Source: Fusibacter_A sp965140735
Lineage (GTDB): Bacteria; Bacillota; Clostridia; Peptostreptococcales; Acidaminobacteraceae
DNA length: 64,000 bases
Assembly: GCA_965140735.1 (NCBI GenBank)
Contig: OZ223306.1
Coordinates: 3,534,001-3,598,000 of the forward strand
Direction: 5' to 3'
This document shows, in pieces, positions 26,520-35,739 of this stretch. The translations under genes and the position numbers were made by a program. The notes under the pieces are model-generated. The model searched no databases. It was given only the letters and a program-made list of their open reading frames with translations, and was not told the origin of the DNA. How positions within the stretch are numbered: the stretch's first letter is position 1; each line of letters starts with the position of its first letter.

Positions 26520-26735
26520 TCAATTATTTGTTAGGGGGCATAATTGTTTAACCAAGAATGGTTTTAATTCTTTTCTGAAGACAGTTAAAGCGATATCAGA
26601 CCATTTTACAGTTTTTAATGAAAAATACTGAGAATGCTCAAAGCAAAGATCTAAGAATACTTTTAGATCTGCTCCTCTGATGGTTTGAGGCGTATTCTCA
26701 GAAATATCGTAGTTCCAAGTAACAAATTCGTACAT
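26520..26735 (-). CDS. small hypothetical protein, paralogue of 32672-32908
   Basis: A 71-residue soluble protein, MYEFVTWNYDISENTPQTIR then GADLKVFLDLCFEHSQYFSL. The ATG has GGAG 7 bp upstream. The paralogue in unit 2 keeps TIRGADLK and CFE-RSQYFSL and FLVKQL, which argues that both were coding. It converges on the lipoprotein gene with 2 bp between. The function is not recognised. Confidence 0.6.
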   Translation of the reverse strand: MYEFVTWNYDISENTPQTIRGADLKVFLDLCFEHSQYFSLKTVKWSDIALTVFRKELKPFLVKQLCPLTNN

Positions 26736-27065
26736 TTAAAACTCCAAGAAATTTTTTTCAATATAATTAGAAGACTTAGAAATCAATCTAAGTCCTTGCT
26801 ATTAATTTAGATATGAATTTTAATTTAGCATGTAAATGTATGCTGTACTATTTGGTGCTTTGCTCAGCCCATCCAATATACCAATAGAATAAATTCTGTA
26901 AGTTTTTCCTATAATACACTTAAATATACATTTAAAGTCAATAAAAATTCGATATTATATATATTCCTATAAAGACAAGTATCTCTCTTTTCAAATCTCA
27001 ATGAATTATATCATACGAAAACTGACAATTGGTAGATGTGGCCTATTTGGAACAAAACCCGTCTT
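26736..27065. other. intergenic, no gene seen
   Basis: AT-rich. The part up to about 26865 is repeated at 32925-33030 in unit 2. The part from 26870 has no counterpart there. A short TATTTGGAACAAAACC block near 27049 resembles the blocks at 29826 and 33024 and may mark recombination points. Confidence 0.5.
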
Positions 27066-27273
27066 AATATGAGTATTAAATGAGTAACGCGCTATCCGAT
27101 AAATCTTTGGATAGCCCGTTTTGATTAAGACAACAAGATTTGAGCCGAAAGCTGTGATGAGGGGTGTTCAACCTCAAACAGCGTCAGTGAAAATCGGTTT
27201 GAGGTATCGAAAGATGGCTCAAATGTTGTTGTATAGGGTTAAAATTTATTTTTCAGATGGGAAATGTGTAGTT
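27066..27273. repeat. 208-bp direct repeat, second copy
   Basis: Same length and almost the same sequence as 24583-24790. It overlaps the last few codons of the membrane-protein gene on the minus strand. Confidence 0.9.
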
Positions 27274-27770
27274 CCAGAGTATAAAAATAATCTAACCTCT
27301 TTGTACCAATCTGTTGAATCGCTTTTTTCAAGTAAAGTAGAGAGTTCATTATCGAGTTTGGTGTAATAGCTTCTTAGAATCTCACCCGAAGCGTCTTTAT
27401 ATTGATTCTTTTCGTACTCGAAGTTATAGTAACGATCATTCATTTCACTGCTTTGATAACTTCTATTGACACCAATATATTGTTCATTTGATTTTGGCAT
27501 TAATTGATCTAAAGATTCCATGTTTTGAAATATCACGATAGTAAAAGACTGGTTGTCTATCATGGAAAGATAATCTTTTTCGGATAAATAGCCATCTTCA
27601 TCAAATTTATCAAGGTAGCTTAAGTTACGATTAACTAAATCTTGGATTGAGTCAAGATGTAATTTTAGACTTTGATTAAAAGCGATTTTGAATTGATTTA
27701 TCTCTTGGTATTGATATAGGATGGTTATCAAAATAATAAGTGGGACTAAGTGTTTTAGATATTTTTTCAT
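27246..27770 (-). CDS. membrane-anchored extracytoplasmic protein, paralogue of 24802-25329
   Basis: A 174-residue protein with an N-terminal anchor (LKHLVPLIILITILYQY) and an acidic Tyr/Ser-rich ectodomain (LSYLDKFDEDGYLSEKDY). The ATG at 27770 with AAGGTC upstream is preferred; a longer frame runs back into the neighbouring gene. Like its relative it follows a secreted-protein gene on the same strand, which suggests the two products act together. Confidence 0.7.
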   Translation of the reverse strand: MKKYLKHLVPLIILITILYQYQEINQFKIAFNQSLKLHLDSIQDLVNRNLSYLDKFDEDGYLSEKDYLSMIDNQSFTIVIFQNMESLDQLMPKSNEQYIGVNRSYQSSEMNDRYYNFEYEKNQYKDASGEILRSYYTKLDNELSTLLEKSDSTDWYKEVRLFLYSGTTHFPSEK

Positions 27771-27792
27771 TGTAAGACCTTCTTTTGAAAAT

Positions 27793-28668
27793 TTAATGTT
27801 CGCAATAATACAAGGTATTTGTGTAATTTCCGCTATGACTAAACGTTGGAACGGAAGTACCATTATTATTGCCACTGCTAATTATTGTATAATCCCAACG
27901 AATTTTTAAATATTTATTTCCTGTCAAATTAGATGGACTATCATTTTGAACTCTTGCAGTTGCTTTTAAATAGTGTCCTGGTGTAGTCATATGAATACTG
28001 TACGGATCAAAATATGCTGATGCATTTTTACATTTATTATTACCTTGAGCATTTTGACTACGAAATGATTGTTCGCCTAATGTTGAAGCGGAAATACCAG
28101 ACTGTTCATAAACAGTTGTCAATCCAAAAGGTGTTTTAGGAATTCCTAACCAAATTCCAAAAATTACTTTTGTTCTACCTATTTGTTTTGCTATAAATTG
28201 TTGCTTCATTGACTCAAAATATTCGCCGGCATCTGCTGCAAAATGAGCTTTACCACCAACTGCTTGTAGACTACAATCGGATGTTGTTCTGCTTCCGCCA
28301 TTCATATAATTTATTGTTGTAGACTTTTCTTTAATCTCTAATACTGTATTAAAATCAGCTGGTTGATACACATCATAGGGCCAGTTATAAGAAACTCTAA
28401 GTGTTATCTTTTCTGTGTACTGATCGCCATATATTGAAAAACTTCTAGAAAAGGGAATGTTATAACTTGTAGTGTATGAACCTCTGTATAGTTTAGGTTG
28501 TTTTTCGTATTTTCCTTGAATAAAATCATTATACCAATATCTATTATAATAATAGTCTCGATTCACATTTGAAGCAAGATTAATTTTTCTTACAACATAC
28601 ATTGAATTATCAGATTTGATAATAATTTCGAGATTTTTATCAACGACAGAAAGATTTATTATTTCCAT
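27793..28668 (-). CDS. surface or secreted protein, N-terminus probably lost
   Basis: A 291-residue Tyr/Ser/Asn-rich, probably beta-strand-rich protein (KINLASNVNRDYYYNRYWYN, FSRSFSIYGDQYTEKITLRV). It has no signal peptide, whereas the related remnant at 25350-25701 has one, so the original 5' end seems to have been replaced. Its ATG overlaps the stop codon of another truncated frame (28659-28925). The C-terminus (GTSVPTFSHSGNYTNTLYY) matches the remnant. The function is unknown. Confidence 0.55.
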   Translation of the reverse strand: MEIINLSVVDKNLEIIIKSDNSMYVVRKINLASNVNRDYYYNRYWYNDFIQGKYEKQPKLYRGSYTTSYNIPFSRSFSIYGDQYTEKITLRVSYNWPYDVYQPADFNTVLEIKEKSTTINYMNGGSRTTSDCSLQAVGGKAHFAADAGEYFESMKQQFIAKQIGRTKVIFGIWLGIPKTPFGLTTVYEQSGISASTLGEQSFRSQNAQGNNKCKNASAYFDPYSIHMTTPGHYLKATARVQNDSPSNLTGNKYLKIRWDYTIISSGNNNGTSVPTFSHSGNYTNTLYYCEH

Positions 28669-28925
28669 TTTACTGGTAAAATTATTATTAAATCATTTTT
28701 TAAACAATAATCTATTCCAATATTCGTGTATGTTAATGTTGCGTTATAATTACCTTGGATGTAAAAGTTATTCGCTATTAAGGCATACAGTTTTGTCGAA
28801 AGTATTTTTCCTGATTTTGTGGGTTGGCTTGTGGTATTGATCGAAGTACTTACATAAAAAAGGATTTCACTGCTTATATCTATTCGGTTTAATGAACCTA
28901 ATGTTGAAGCAATTTTTCTAAAGTC
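28659..28925 (-). pseudogene. C-terminal fragment of a surface-type protein
   Basis: An open frame of about 89 codons with no start, rich in Ser, Thr and beta-strand residues (ILFYVSTSINTTSQPTKSGK, NYNATLTYTNIGIDY), ending in LPVKWK. It overlaps the next gene's start. It is probably a leftover of a secreted protein in the same cassette. No family is recognised. Confidence 0.4.
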
Positions 28926-29016
28926 TTATTTGCAATGAGGCGTTCAACGTGGTCATAATAATTTTGTAATATAGGTGATTCTTTGGATTAGAAGAATTTT
29001 ATAGGAAAGAATAGTA

Positions 29017-29066
29017 AATCTCAAAATGCGTGACTCCATAGATTTTGGATCACGCGTTTTGAGATT
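29017..29066. terminator. bidirectional hairpin
   Basis: AATCTCAAAA and GCGTGA pair with TCACGC and TTTTGAGATT around a 14-base loop. It lies in the stretch between 28925 and 29310, which otherwise shows no gene. Confidence 0.65.
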
Positions 29067-29309
29067 TTAAAAAGGATTTACTCATCCAGATTATTTTTTG
29101 AGTATATTGGGATTAGACTTCTTGAGTGATTGGTAAAATTAAGTTCCTGTATTTTCTTTTTCCTTTTTTGTTTATAAAAGAGTCTGTAGCAGTTCTAGTT
29201 AAACAATAGATCAAAAAATTTTAGTTTAAAGAGAATTCGATGTGGTTAAATATATGCATAGATACTTAATTTAAAGAATTTATTACTTAGAGACAGGAGG
29301 AAAGGAGCA

Positions 29310-29720
29310 ATGAATATGAAAAATCAAGGTGGTATATTGAAAAACTTAGGTGTAGAAGTGGCGTCGTTTTCGGGTATAGACTATTCGGATAACTGTAAAA
29401 CTTGTGAGGAGTTTAAAGAAAAGAGTGAAGCTCTAAAAGAAAGGTATGAAGCATTAGATGAAATACTCAGTGAAATTGAATCGGACATAGATGGACTTTA
29501 TAGTGAAATCAGGCATCTTGAGGATTTAAAGGAAGATACGTCAAATGAAATGTTGGAAGACGATATTGATGACTTAATTCAAGAGGCACAAGACAATATA
29601 GAAATTCTGAAAGAAAATTTAGATAATCAAAAATACGTCAGAGATGAGCTGGAAAGTAAGATTGAAGAAATAGAAAATGAATGGGAAAGTCATGTGGAAG
29701 ATGAGGAACATGATTATTAA
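29310..29720 (+). CDS. acidic coiled-coil protein
   Basis: A 136-residue, strongly acidic protein that is almost entirely predicted coiled coil (KEKSEALKERYEALDEILSE, IEILKENLDNQKYVRDELES). A CxxC pair is in NCKTCEEF. A strong AGGAGGAAAGGAG site precedes the ATG. There is no signal peptide or membrane segment, and no family recognised. It lies alone in duplication unit 1 with no copy in unit 2. Confidence 0.65.
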   Translation: MNMKNQGGILKNLGVEVASFSGIDYSDNCKTCEEFKEKSEALKERYEALDEILSEIESDIDGLYSEIRHLEDLKEDTSNEMLEDDIDDLIQEAQDNIEILKENLDNQKYVRDELESKIEEIENEWESHVEDEEHDY

Positions 29721-29883
29721 TAGAATGGTTTTAAACTGAAAATAGATAATTGAATTTTGTTTTACACTATAATTTCCTGATCTAAAATAAGGAATCGATG
29801 AATTATCTTCTTTAAAGATTTATTCTTGGAACAAAACCTGTCCTAATTGGAAACAAAGTGGCTTGAGATCAACCCCAAATAAA

Positions 29884-29930
29884 CAACGCCCCTAACATGC
29901 ACGGTGGTGAGTCGTGTGTTAGGGGCGTTG
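29884..29930 (-). terminator. copy of the por operon terminator
   Basis: CAACGCCCCTAACA pairs with TGTTAGGGGCGTTG. Identical in layout to 33085-33131. Confidence 0.75.
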
Positions 29931-29963
29931 CCTGTTCATAATTTAAAGGAGATTTAAACTACA

Positions 29964-30083
29964 GTTAGAGTGTCAAAATCCAGTTTCGCATGAACCCTCT
30001 ACCATATGCTGTATCGCGTACTTTCCGTAAACGACATCATTATGGTAGAGGGTTGCTCAACTATTGGATTTTGATATTTTAAC
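29964..30083. repeat. MITE-like palindromic repeat
   Basis: GTTAGAGTGTCAAAATCCA at the left and TGGATTTTGATATTTTAAC at the right. The core carries ACCCTCTACCATATG facing TATGGTAGAGGGTT. About 120 bp; it was duplicated together with the porB end. Confidence 0.8.
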
Positions 30084-30086
30084 TAA

Positions 30087-30489
30087 CTATAATTCGCCAC
30101 ATTTTTTAAGGAGTTGATCCCATTTGCGATCTACTTCTTCTTGGATATCTTTGATCATGTGTTCATTGCCTAGTTTGAAGATGTGTTTAAAGCGACCTTG
30201 AGGTCTTAAGAAATCTTCGATTGGCAATTTGTTTTTAGGTTTATAAGAAAGTTTCCACTCGCCATTGATCACTTCAAAGAGTGGCCAGTAGCATGTTTCC
30301 ACTGCGAGTCTACATATTTCCATAAGTTCAGATTCATCATATCTCCAGCCACGTGGACATGGGGCAAGTACATTTAAGAATGCAGCACCTTCTGTGTAAA
30401 TAGCCTTTTCAGATTTTTCATGAAGATCTTTAAAATTCTTAACAAAAGTTGTCTGTGCTACATAAGGGATATTGTGTGCTGCCATGATA
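30087..30489 (-). pseudogene. porB 3' fragment
   Basis: About 134 codons nearly identical to the C-terminal part of PorB at 33288-33690. It lacks the thiamine-pyrophosphate-binding half. The 5' end stops at the duplication junction, next to a truncated deaminase gene. Confidence 0.9.
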
Positions 30490-30490
30490 A

Positions 30491-30760
30491 GAGATGGGCA
30501 CGATTTTAGGTGCGAAAGCAATTCACATGGAAGATCAAGTGAGTTCACTTGAAGTGGGTAAACTGGCAGATATCATCATAGATACAAATGCACCGCACTT
30601 ACAGCCAATTTATGATTATTACTCAGCGCTGGTCTATGGGGCGTATCCTCTGGATGTGGTCTTTTCTATGATTCATGGACATACGGTAATGAAGGGACGA
30701 AAGCTCTTGACAGGTGATTTAGCACAAATTATTAAAGCGGTTCAAGAGATTTTAAAATAG
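30491..30760 (+). pseudogene. deaminase 3' fragment
   Basis: About 88 codons matching the C-terminus of the deaminase at 23229-24542 (LGAKAIHM, VGKLADIII, MIHGHTVMKGRKLLTGDLA). All metal-binding residues are missing. It has several substitutions, so it is older or faster-changing than the porB fragment beside it. Confidence 0.9.
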
Positions 30761-31446
30761 TATAAGGCAGGAATGATTAATCTACAATGGTTAAAATGAT
30801 ATCTAGTGTTCCAATTAAGACGTAATATGTTCCAAATAGTCCAAATTCATTACAAAATTATTGCATTCAGGTATATTAAATATAGAGGCTAGGTTTTTGA
30901 ATTCGAACAGTTAGAATTGTAAAAGACGAAGTTGATTTAAAATATAGCTGTGTGTCATCTCGGCCTTGATGTTTAACTAGTTTGTTCTTTCAGAGCTAAA
31001 AAACAAGTTGTAGCAGTACTAAATAGAGGACGAAAAAAAATTTAAAAAATTACTTGTATTGGTGAGAAGCACATGGTTTTTATTAGTCATAAGAAATGAA
31101 GACATTATATCCAATTATGAAGCGATTTTTGCTGAAAAAGTTATTGTTATGCGCAGTTACATTGATTCAGTTATTGGCGATGTTGGCACGTCTTCGTTTT
31201 CAGTAGAATCTAGTGATGGTTAGAGTGGCTATTAACTTTTGGATCAAACTACTTCAAGGGCAGGGTGTTTCTTATGGTCTATACAGTAAAATAGAAATAG
31301 AATAAAAGTTATTATATGGAATTTATAAAAAAATATAATATAAATGTAAACTAAAGGTTGCAAATATTATTTCAAAAGGATATCATAAGGACATAGTTAT
31401 AACTAATAAATGGACTGGCCATCTAAAATCTTATAAGGAGAAAAAA
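30761..31446. other. intergenic with decayed coding traces
   Basis: No intact gene. A start-less frame near 31090-31218 (NYEAIFAEKVIVMRSYIDSV, then a stop) may be a remnant. The last 100 bp hold an AT-rich promoter region and the AAGGAG site of the gene at 31447. Confidence 0.4.
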
Positions 31447-32214
31447 ATGTCTAAAATACTTAATAAAAAAATATCTACACTATTGGTTTTTACAGTTATA
31501 TTTCTATTCAATGTTGCACCTACATTTGCAGGAACGAATACGACCGGAGTTTCTTCTTTGGCGAGCTATCCAGATAATTATAATTTAACTGATAATGCTA
31601 CTTGTTCTCAATATGCTTCCCCTAATGATCCAGCAGTGTTTTACCTTACTGCGCCTGATCCAAATCAGAGAACTATTGAAATTTTTAGTACTGCTAAAAC
31701 AAGAATGGTTATTCATCCAATTGGATTTGGTGAAGGCCAGATTGCTTATGATTCAGGTGATTATAGACAGATAAATATGGTGGCATGGAGCTTTATTCCA
31801 AATGTGAAATATGTAGTAGAGGTATATCCAGAGTCTGTATCTTCTCTAAAAGTAGATGCTTCATTGTATACAGCTGGAAATTTTTCATATGTGACAGTAG
31901 GTCCGTATTCAGTTCAAGAAAAAAATGTGCTGTATGGTAGTAAAAGTGAGTACTATGGTCTTGCATTTAAGCATGGTGGTAAATATGAGATCAGTGTAAC
32001 AGCAGGTGATAAAGTTGCTGTAATATATACAGACTCAAATAATTCTAGTAAACAACAGTACGATAATTTAACGGACACTCATCGTAGTTGCAAATTTACA
32101 ATTGATGTGGCTGCCACTGGCACGTATCAAAATAACTATGTACTAACACTTTGGAATATGGATGCACCTAACCTTGGTGTGAGTTATACTGTTACAATTA
32201 GAAGAATAGGTTAG
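31447..32214 (+). CDS. secreted protein, unknown function
   Basis: A 255-residue exported protein with a Sec signal peptide (ISTLLVFTVIFLFNVAPTFA, cleavage after AxA). The mature part is beta-rich with Tyr, Ser and Thr and two domain-like halves (AVFYLTAPDPNQRTIEIFST; YEISVTAGDKVAVIYTDSNN). The signal peptide and first mature residues (APTFAGTNTTGVSSLASY) resemble the remnant at 25701 (TPTFASNVVGVSEAY), while the rest differs. A variable surface product is plausible. No family is recognised. Confidence 0.65.
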   Translation: MSKILNKKISTLLVFTVIFLFNVAPTFAGTNTTGVSSLASYPDNYNLTDNATCSQYASPNDPAVFYLTAPDPNQRTIEIFSTAKTRMVIHPIGFGEGQIAYDSGDYRQINMVAWSFIPNVKYVVEVYPESVSSLKVDASLYTAGNFSYVTVGPYSVQEKNVLYGSKSEYYGLAFKHGGKYEISVTAGDKVAVIYTDSNNSSKQQYDNLTDTHRSCKFTIDVAATGTYQNNYVLTLWNMDAPNLGVSYTVTIRRIG

Positions 32215-32309
32215 ACACTTTAGTGTAAAAACTTAATAAAGTTTAATGCACATAAAGAAATGGGTTGTCAAAGTGACGGCCCATTTTCCATTTGAATAGA
32301 ATATATTGT

Positions 32310-32526
32310 AGAGTTGAAATTAGGTGGTACGGTATATTCTTCAGAAATGATGATTTTAGAGTATGATGACGGTAAAGTTATTGCCAAAAAGAGTGTTGGT
32401 AAAATCAGAGAAACTGTTTATCAAACATCAGTTGCTCTATTTGGCAGAAGTAAAGACTTATTATTCAATTGATCATGAAAACAGTTCTATAATTAAGGTG
32501 GAATGCTTAAGCGATGTGCTTGAGTA
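32310..32526 (+). pseudogene. lipoprotein remnant with internal deletion
   Basis: About 32310-32395 matches 26095-26180 and about 32396-32526 matches 26385-26517 of the lipoprotein gene. The start, signal peptide and about 200 bp of the middle are missing. Confidence 0.85.
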
Positions 32527-32671
32527 ATCTCAATTATTTGTTAGAGGTCATTGACTATGATTTTGCTTTAAGTGACTGAATGGTGGTTCTACACTATAAT
32601 TTTCTGATCTAAAAAAGGAAACGATGAGTTATTTTCCTCGTATGTCCAATCACCTAGTTTTTTTATAGAGT

Positions 32672-32908
32672 CTATAAATGAGACCAAGAGTATTCAAACA
32701 AGTCATCAGTTAGGAGTTGCTTAACAAGGAACGATTCTAATTTTTTTCTGATATCATAGGAGGCCGTAGAAGCCCAACTGGCAGTTCTTAATGAAAAATA
32801 CTGAGAACGTTCAAAGCAAAGATTCAAAAATATTTTTAAATCTGCTCCACGGATGGTTTTCGAGACGTTTGGTGAAACAGTATAATATCGCCGGATGAAT
32901 AAGTACAT
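32672..32908 (-). CDS. small hypothetical protein, paralogue of 26520-26735
   Basis: A 78-residue frame with TIRGADLKIFLNLCFERSQY and FLVKQL in common with its relative. The ribosome site has changed from TTGGAG to TTGGTG, so it may be poorly expressed or a pseudogene. Its upstream flank is the conserved intergenic block. Confidence 0.45.
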   Translation of the reverse strand: MYLFIRRYYTVSPNVSKTIRGADLKIFLNLCFERSQYFSLRTASWASTASYDIRKKLESFLVKQLLTDDLFEYSWSHL

Positions 32909-33084
32909 TTATAAATCACCAAGAAATTTTTTTGAAATATAATTAGAGAACTTAGAAATCAATCTAAGACCTTAGTATTAATTAGATATGAATTTTAATT
33001 TAGAATGTAAATGTATGCTTTACTATTTGGAACAAAACCTGTCCTAATTGGAAACAAAGTGGATTGAGATCAACCCCAAATAAA

Positions 33085-33131
33085 CAACGCCCCTAACATG
33101 CACGGTGGTGAGTCGTGTGTTAGGGGCGTTG
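33085..33131 (-). terminator. por operon terminator
   Basis: CAACGCCCCTAACA pairs with TGTTAGGGGCGTTG, 157 bp after the porB stop on the minus strand. The MITE lies between. Confidence 0.75.
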
Positions 33132-33164
33132 CCTGTTCATAATTTAAAGGAGATTTAAACTACA

Positions 33165-33284
33165 GTTAGAGTGTCAAAATCCAGTTTCGCATGAACCCTC
33201 TACCATATGCTGTATCGCGTACTTTCCGTAAACGACATCATTATGGTAGAGGGTTGCTCAACTATTGGATTTTGATATTTTAAC
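33165..33284. repeat. MITE-like palindromic repeat
   Basis: Nearly identical to the copy at 29964-30083. Its right end lies 3 bp from the porB stop codon. Confidence 0.8.
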
Positions 33285-33287
33285 TAA

Positions 33288-34226
33288 CTATAATTCGCCA
33301 CATTTTTTAAGGAGTTGATCCCATTTGCGATCTACTTCTTCTTGGATATCTTTGATCATGTGTTCATTGCCTGGTTTGAAGATGTGTTTAAAGCGACCTT
33401 GAGGTCTTAAGAAATCTTCGATTGGCAATTTGTTTTTAGGTTTATAAGAAAGTTTCCACTCGCCATTGATCACTTCAAAGAGTGGCCAGTAGCATGTTTC
33501 CACTGCGAGTCTGCATATTTCCATAAGTTCAGATTCATCATATCTCCAGCCACGTGGACATGGGGCAAGTACATTTAAGAATGCAGCACCTTCTGTGTAA
33601 ATAGCCTTTTCAGATTTTTCATGAAGATCTTTAAAATTCTTAACAAAAGTTGTCTGTGCCACATAAGGAATATTATGTGCGGCCATGATATCTGCTAAGT
33701 CTTTTCTATTTTGAGTTTTACCAGGAACTTCTGTACCAGCAGGACTTGTTGTTGTATCTGCAAATTTAGGTGTCGCAGAAGAACGTTGAATACCTGTATT
33801 CATATAAGCGCCGTTGTCATAGCAGACATAAACCATGTCGTGTCCTCTTTCCATTGCGCCAGAAAGTGATTGGAATCCGATGTCATAAGTACCACCATCA
33901 CCACCAAAAGCAATGAATTTGTAAGTGTCATCTGCTAATTTGCCTCTTTTTTTCTTTGCATTGTAAGCGGCTTCAACACCACTCATAGTAGCACCTGCAT
34001 TTTCGAAAGCACTGTGTATATAAGCATCTTGCCATGCTGTGTAAGGATACATAAAAGTTGAAACTTCAAGGCAACCTGTGGCGTTGCCAATGACTGCTTG
34101 GTCTTCTTCTTTAAGTGCTCTTAAAACACCTCTGACTGCTACTGGTGCACCACAGCCAGCGCACATTCTATGTCCACCTGTCAAACGTTCAGGTTTACAC
34201 ATTTCATTTTTAAAATTATAAGCCAT
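33288..34226 (-). CDS. porB: 2-oxoacid (pyruvate):ferredoxin oxidoreductase, beta subunit
   Basis: A 312-residue TPP-binding subunit. It has GCGAPVAVRGVLRAL near the N-terminus and the TPP/Mg motif GDGGTYDIGFQSLSGAMERG, then CYDNGAYMNTG. With the alpha, gamma and delta subunits it converts pyruvate and CoA to acetyl-CoA, CO2 and reduced ferredoxin in the cytoplasm. It is the last gene of a four-gene operon, 12 bp after porA. A truncated duplicate is at 30087. Confidence 0.92.
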   Translation of the reverse strand: MAYNFKNEMCKPERLTGGHRMCAGCGAPVAVRGVLRALKEEDQAVIGNATGCLEVSTFMYPYTAWQDAYIHSAFENAGATMSGVEAAYNAKKKRGKLADDTYKFIAFGGDGGTYDIGFQSLSGAMERGHDMVYVCYDNGAYMNTGIQRSSATPKFADTTTSPAGTEVPGKTQNRKDLADIMAAHNIPYVAQTTFVKNFKDLHEKSEKAIYTEGAAFLNVLAPCPRGWRYDESELMEICRLAVETCYWPLFEVINGEWKLSYKPKNKLPIEDFLRPQGRFKHIFKPGNEHMIKDIQEEVDRKWDQLLKKCGEL

Positions 34227-34238
34227 TAGCTTGACCTC

Positions 34239-35420
34239 CTATTCTCTAACACCAAGGTATCTGTATGTTTCGCCTGCTTGACCTGATTCAACAATTGCAT
34301 CTAAAGCAGAATAAACACTTTCGATATCGGTTGTTCTCACATCACGACCACCAAGACCGTAGATGTAATTGACTGCCATTGGTTTTTCGGTTAAATCATA
34401 AAGTGCAGAGCGTACTTCTGCAAAAAGTGGACCGCCAGCTGCTGAGAAGCCTTCACATTTATCCATAACAGCAATCGCTTTGATGTGTTTTAATGCTTGA
34501 GCAATTTCTTCTTTTGGGAAAGGTCTGAAAAGTCTAATTTTAAGTAAACCAACTTTTTTCCCTTCTGCTCTGAGCTTATCTATAGCATCTTTAGCGGTAC
34601 CAGCGGTAGAGCTAATGATTACAAGGGCTGTATCGGCATCTTCCAATTTATAAGTTTCGAATAGACCGTACTTTCTGCCTGTGATTTTTTCAAATTCTGC
34701 AGCAACTTCGAGTGCAATGTCTTTAACTTTGATCATCGCTTCAGCTTGTTGTCTTTTATGTTCAAGATAGAAGCTAGCAGTATCATAAGGTCCGATTGCA
34801 ATCGGGCTATTTGGATTTAATAAGAAATCCTCTGGTTCGTATTCGCCTACAAACGCCTTTACTTTTTCATCTTCTATAAGTTCTATATTTTCAACGGCAT
34901 GGCTTGTGATGAAACCATCTTGACAAACCATTGCTGGGAGCATAATGTCCTTGTGTTCAGCGATTCTAACAGCTTGGATAAAGTTATCATAAGCTTCTTG
35001 ATTGTTTTCACTGTAAATTTGGATCCAACCTGCATCTCTTGATCCCATAGAGTCACTGTGGTCGTTGTTAATGTTGATTGGACCTGTAAGTGCTCTGTTT
35101 ACACATGCTAACGTAATCGGGAGTCTTGAAGATGAAGCCACATAGAGCATCTCGTGCATTAAAGCGAGACCACATGATGAGGTCGCTGAAAAAGTACGAG
35201 CACCTGCGCCTTCTGATCCGATACAAGCTGACATTGCACTGTGTTCAGATTCCACAGGAATAAAAACGGTATCCACTTCACCATTAGCGACATACTGCGA
35301 AAAGTATTGTGGAATTTCTGTTGAAGGTGTAATTGGAAAAGCAGGCATTACATCTGGATTGATTTGTTTCATAGCAATTGCAACTGCTTCATTTCCGGAT
35401 AATCTATCTCTTATCGTCAT
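34239..35420 (-). CDS. porA: 2-oxoacid (pyruvate):ferredoxin oxidoreductase, alpha subunit
   Basis: A 393-residue alpha subunit with the pyrimidine-binding fold (GNEAVAIAMKQINPDVMPAF, PITPSTEIPQYF) and a C-terminal transketolase-C-like domain (VGLLKIRLFRPFPKEEI). It starts at ATG 35420 with AGGAGGAG upstream. The longer frame to 35537 overlaps porD and is not used. It partners with porB in the catalytic core. Confidence 0.92.
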   Translation of the reverse strand: MTIRDRLSGNEAVAIAMKQINPDVMPAFPITPSTEIPQYFSQYVANGEVDTVFIPVESEHSAMSACIGSEGAGARTFSATSSCGLALMHEMLYVASSSRLPITLACVNRALTGPININNDHSDSMGSRDAGWIQIYSENNQEAYDNFIQAVRIAEHKDIMLPAMVCQDGFITSHAVENIELIEDEKVKAFVGEYEPEDFLLNPNSPIAIGPYDTASFYLEHKRQQAEAMIKVKDIALEVAAEFEKITGRKYGLFETYKLEDADTALVIISSTAGTAKDAIDKLRAEGKKVGLLKIRLFRPFPKEEIAQALKHIKAIAVMDKCEGFSAAGGPLFAEVRSALYDLTEKPMAVNYIYGLGGRDVRTTDIESVYSALDAIVESGQAGETYRYLGVRE

Positions 35421-35430
35421 GGTTCTCCTC

Positions 35431-35739
35431 CTATTTTTCTTCTTTTGCAAAATCAATGGCACCAAAAGGACAAACTTTAAAGCAGATGCCACAGCCTTTG
35501 CAGTGATCAAAGTCAAAATCAAGACGTTTGCCATCAACTACTGGGATTGAACTATCTGGGCAAACCGGTGCGCAGAGTAGACATTGTTTGCAATTTTCTG
35601 GTTTAAATTGTGGCACCATAGTGCGCCAATCACCAGTTTTAAAATGATGTGCTGTGCCACCTTCATAAACGGTACCACCTGGTGTGATTTCTTGCCAAGA
35701 AATTTCAGGCGTAATTAATTGACCTTTTTTATTTTTCAT
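35431..35739 (-). CDS. porD: 2-oxoacid:ferredoxin oxidoreductase, delta (ferredoxin) subunit
   Basis: A 102-residue ferredoxin-like subunit with two 4Fe-4S motifs, CKQCLLCAPVCP and CKGCGICFKVCP. It passes electrons from the TPP radical to external ferredoxin. It overlaps porG by 4 bp (ATGA) and lies 10 bp before porA. Confidence 0.93.
   Translation of the reverse strand: MKNKKGQLITPEISWQEITPGGTVYEGGTAHHFKTGDWRTMVPQFKPENCKQCLLCAPVCPDSSIPVVDGKRLDFDFDHCKGCGICFKVCPFGAIDFAKEEK

Larger units (their letters stand above)
29721..30086. other. duplicated por downstream region
   Basis: From 29826 onward this stretch repeats 33027 onward at a constant 3201-bp offset. It contains a copy of the por terminator (29884-29930) and a MITE copy (29964-30083). 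There is no gene. Confidence 0.75.
24243..30489. repeat. tandem duplication, unit 1
   Basis: This stretch begins inside the deaminase gene and ends inside a truncated porB copy. Unit 2 (30491-33690) repeats its parts in the same order: deaminase 3' end, secreted-protein region, lipoprotein remnant, small minus-strand gene, intergenic block, terminator, MITE and porB 3' end. The porB end aligns at a constant offset of 3201 bp, the deaminase end at 6248 bp. Both units have since gained or lost internal segments. Confidence 0.75.
30491..33690. repeat. tandem duplication, unit 2
   Basis: The second, shorter unit of the duplication described at 24243-30489. The block between the small minus-strand gene and the por terminator is missing here. 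The join falls in a TTGG microhomology near 33027. Confidence 0.75.

Noticed and set aside
27121..27366. An 81-codon frame in the 208-bp repeat
   Set aside because: It covers the intergenic repeat and then the antisense strand of the membrane-protein gene; the other repeat copy does not keep it.
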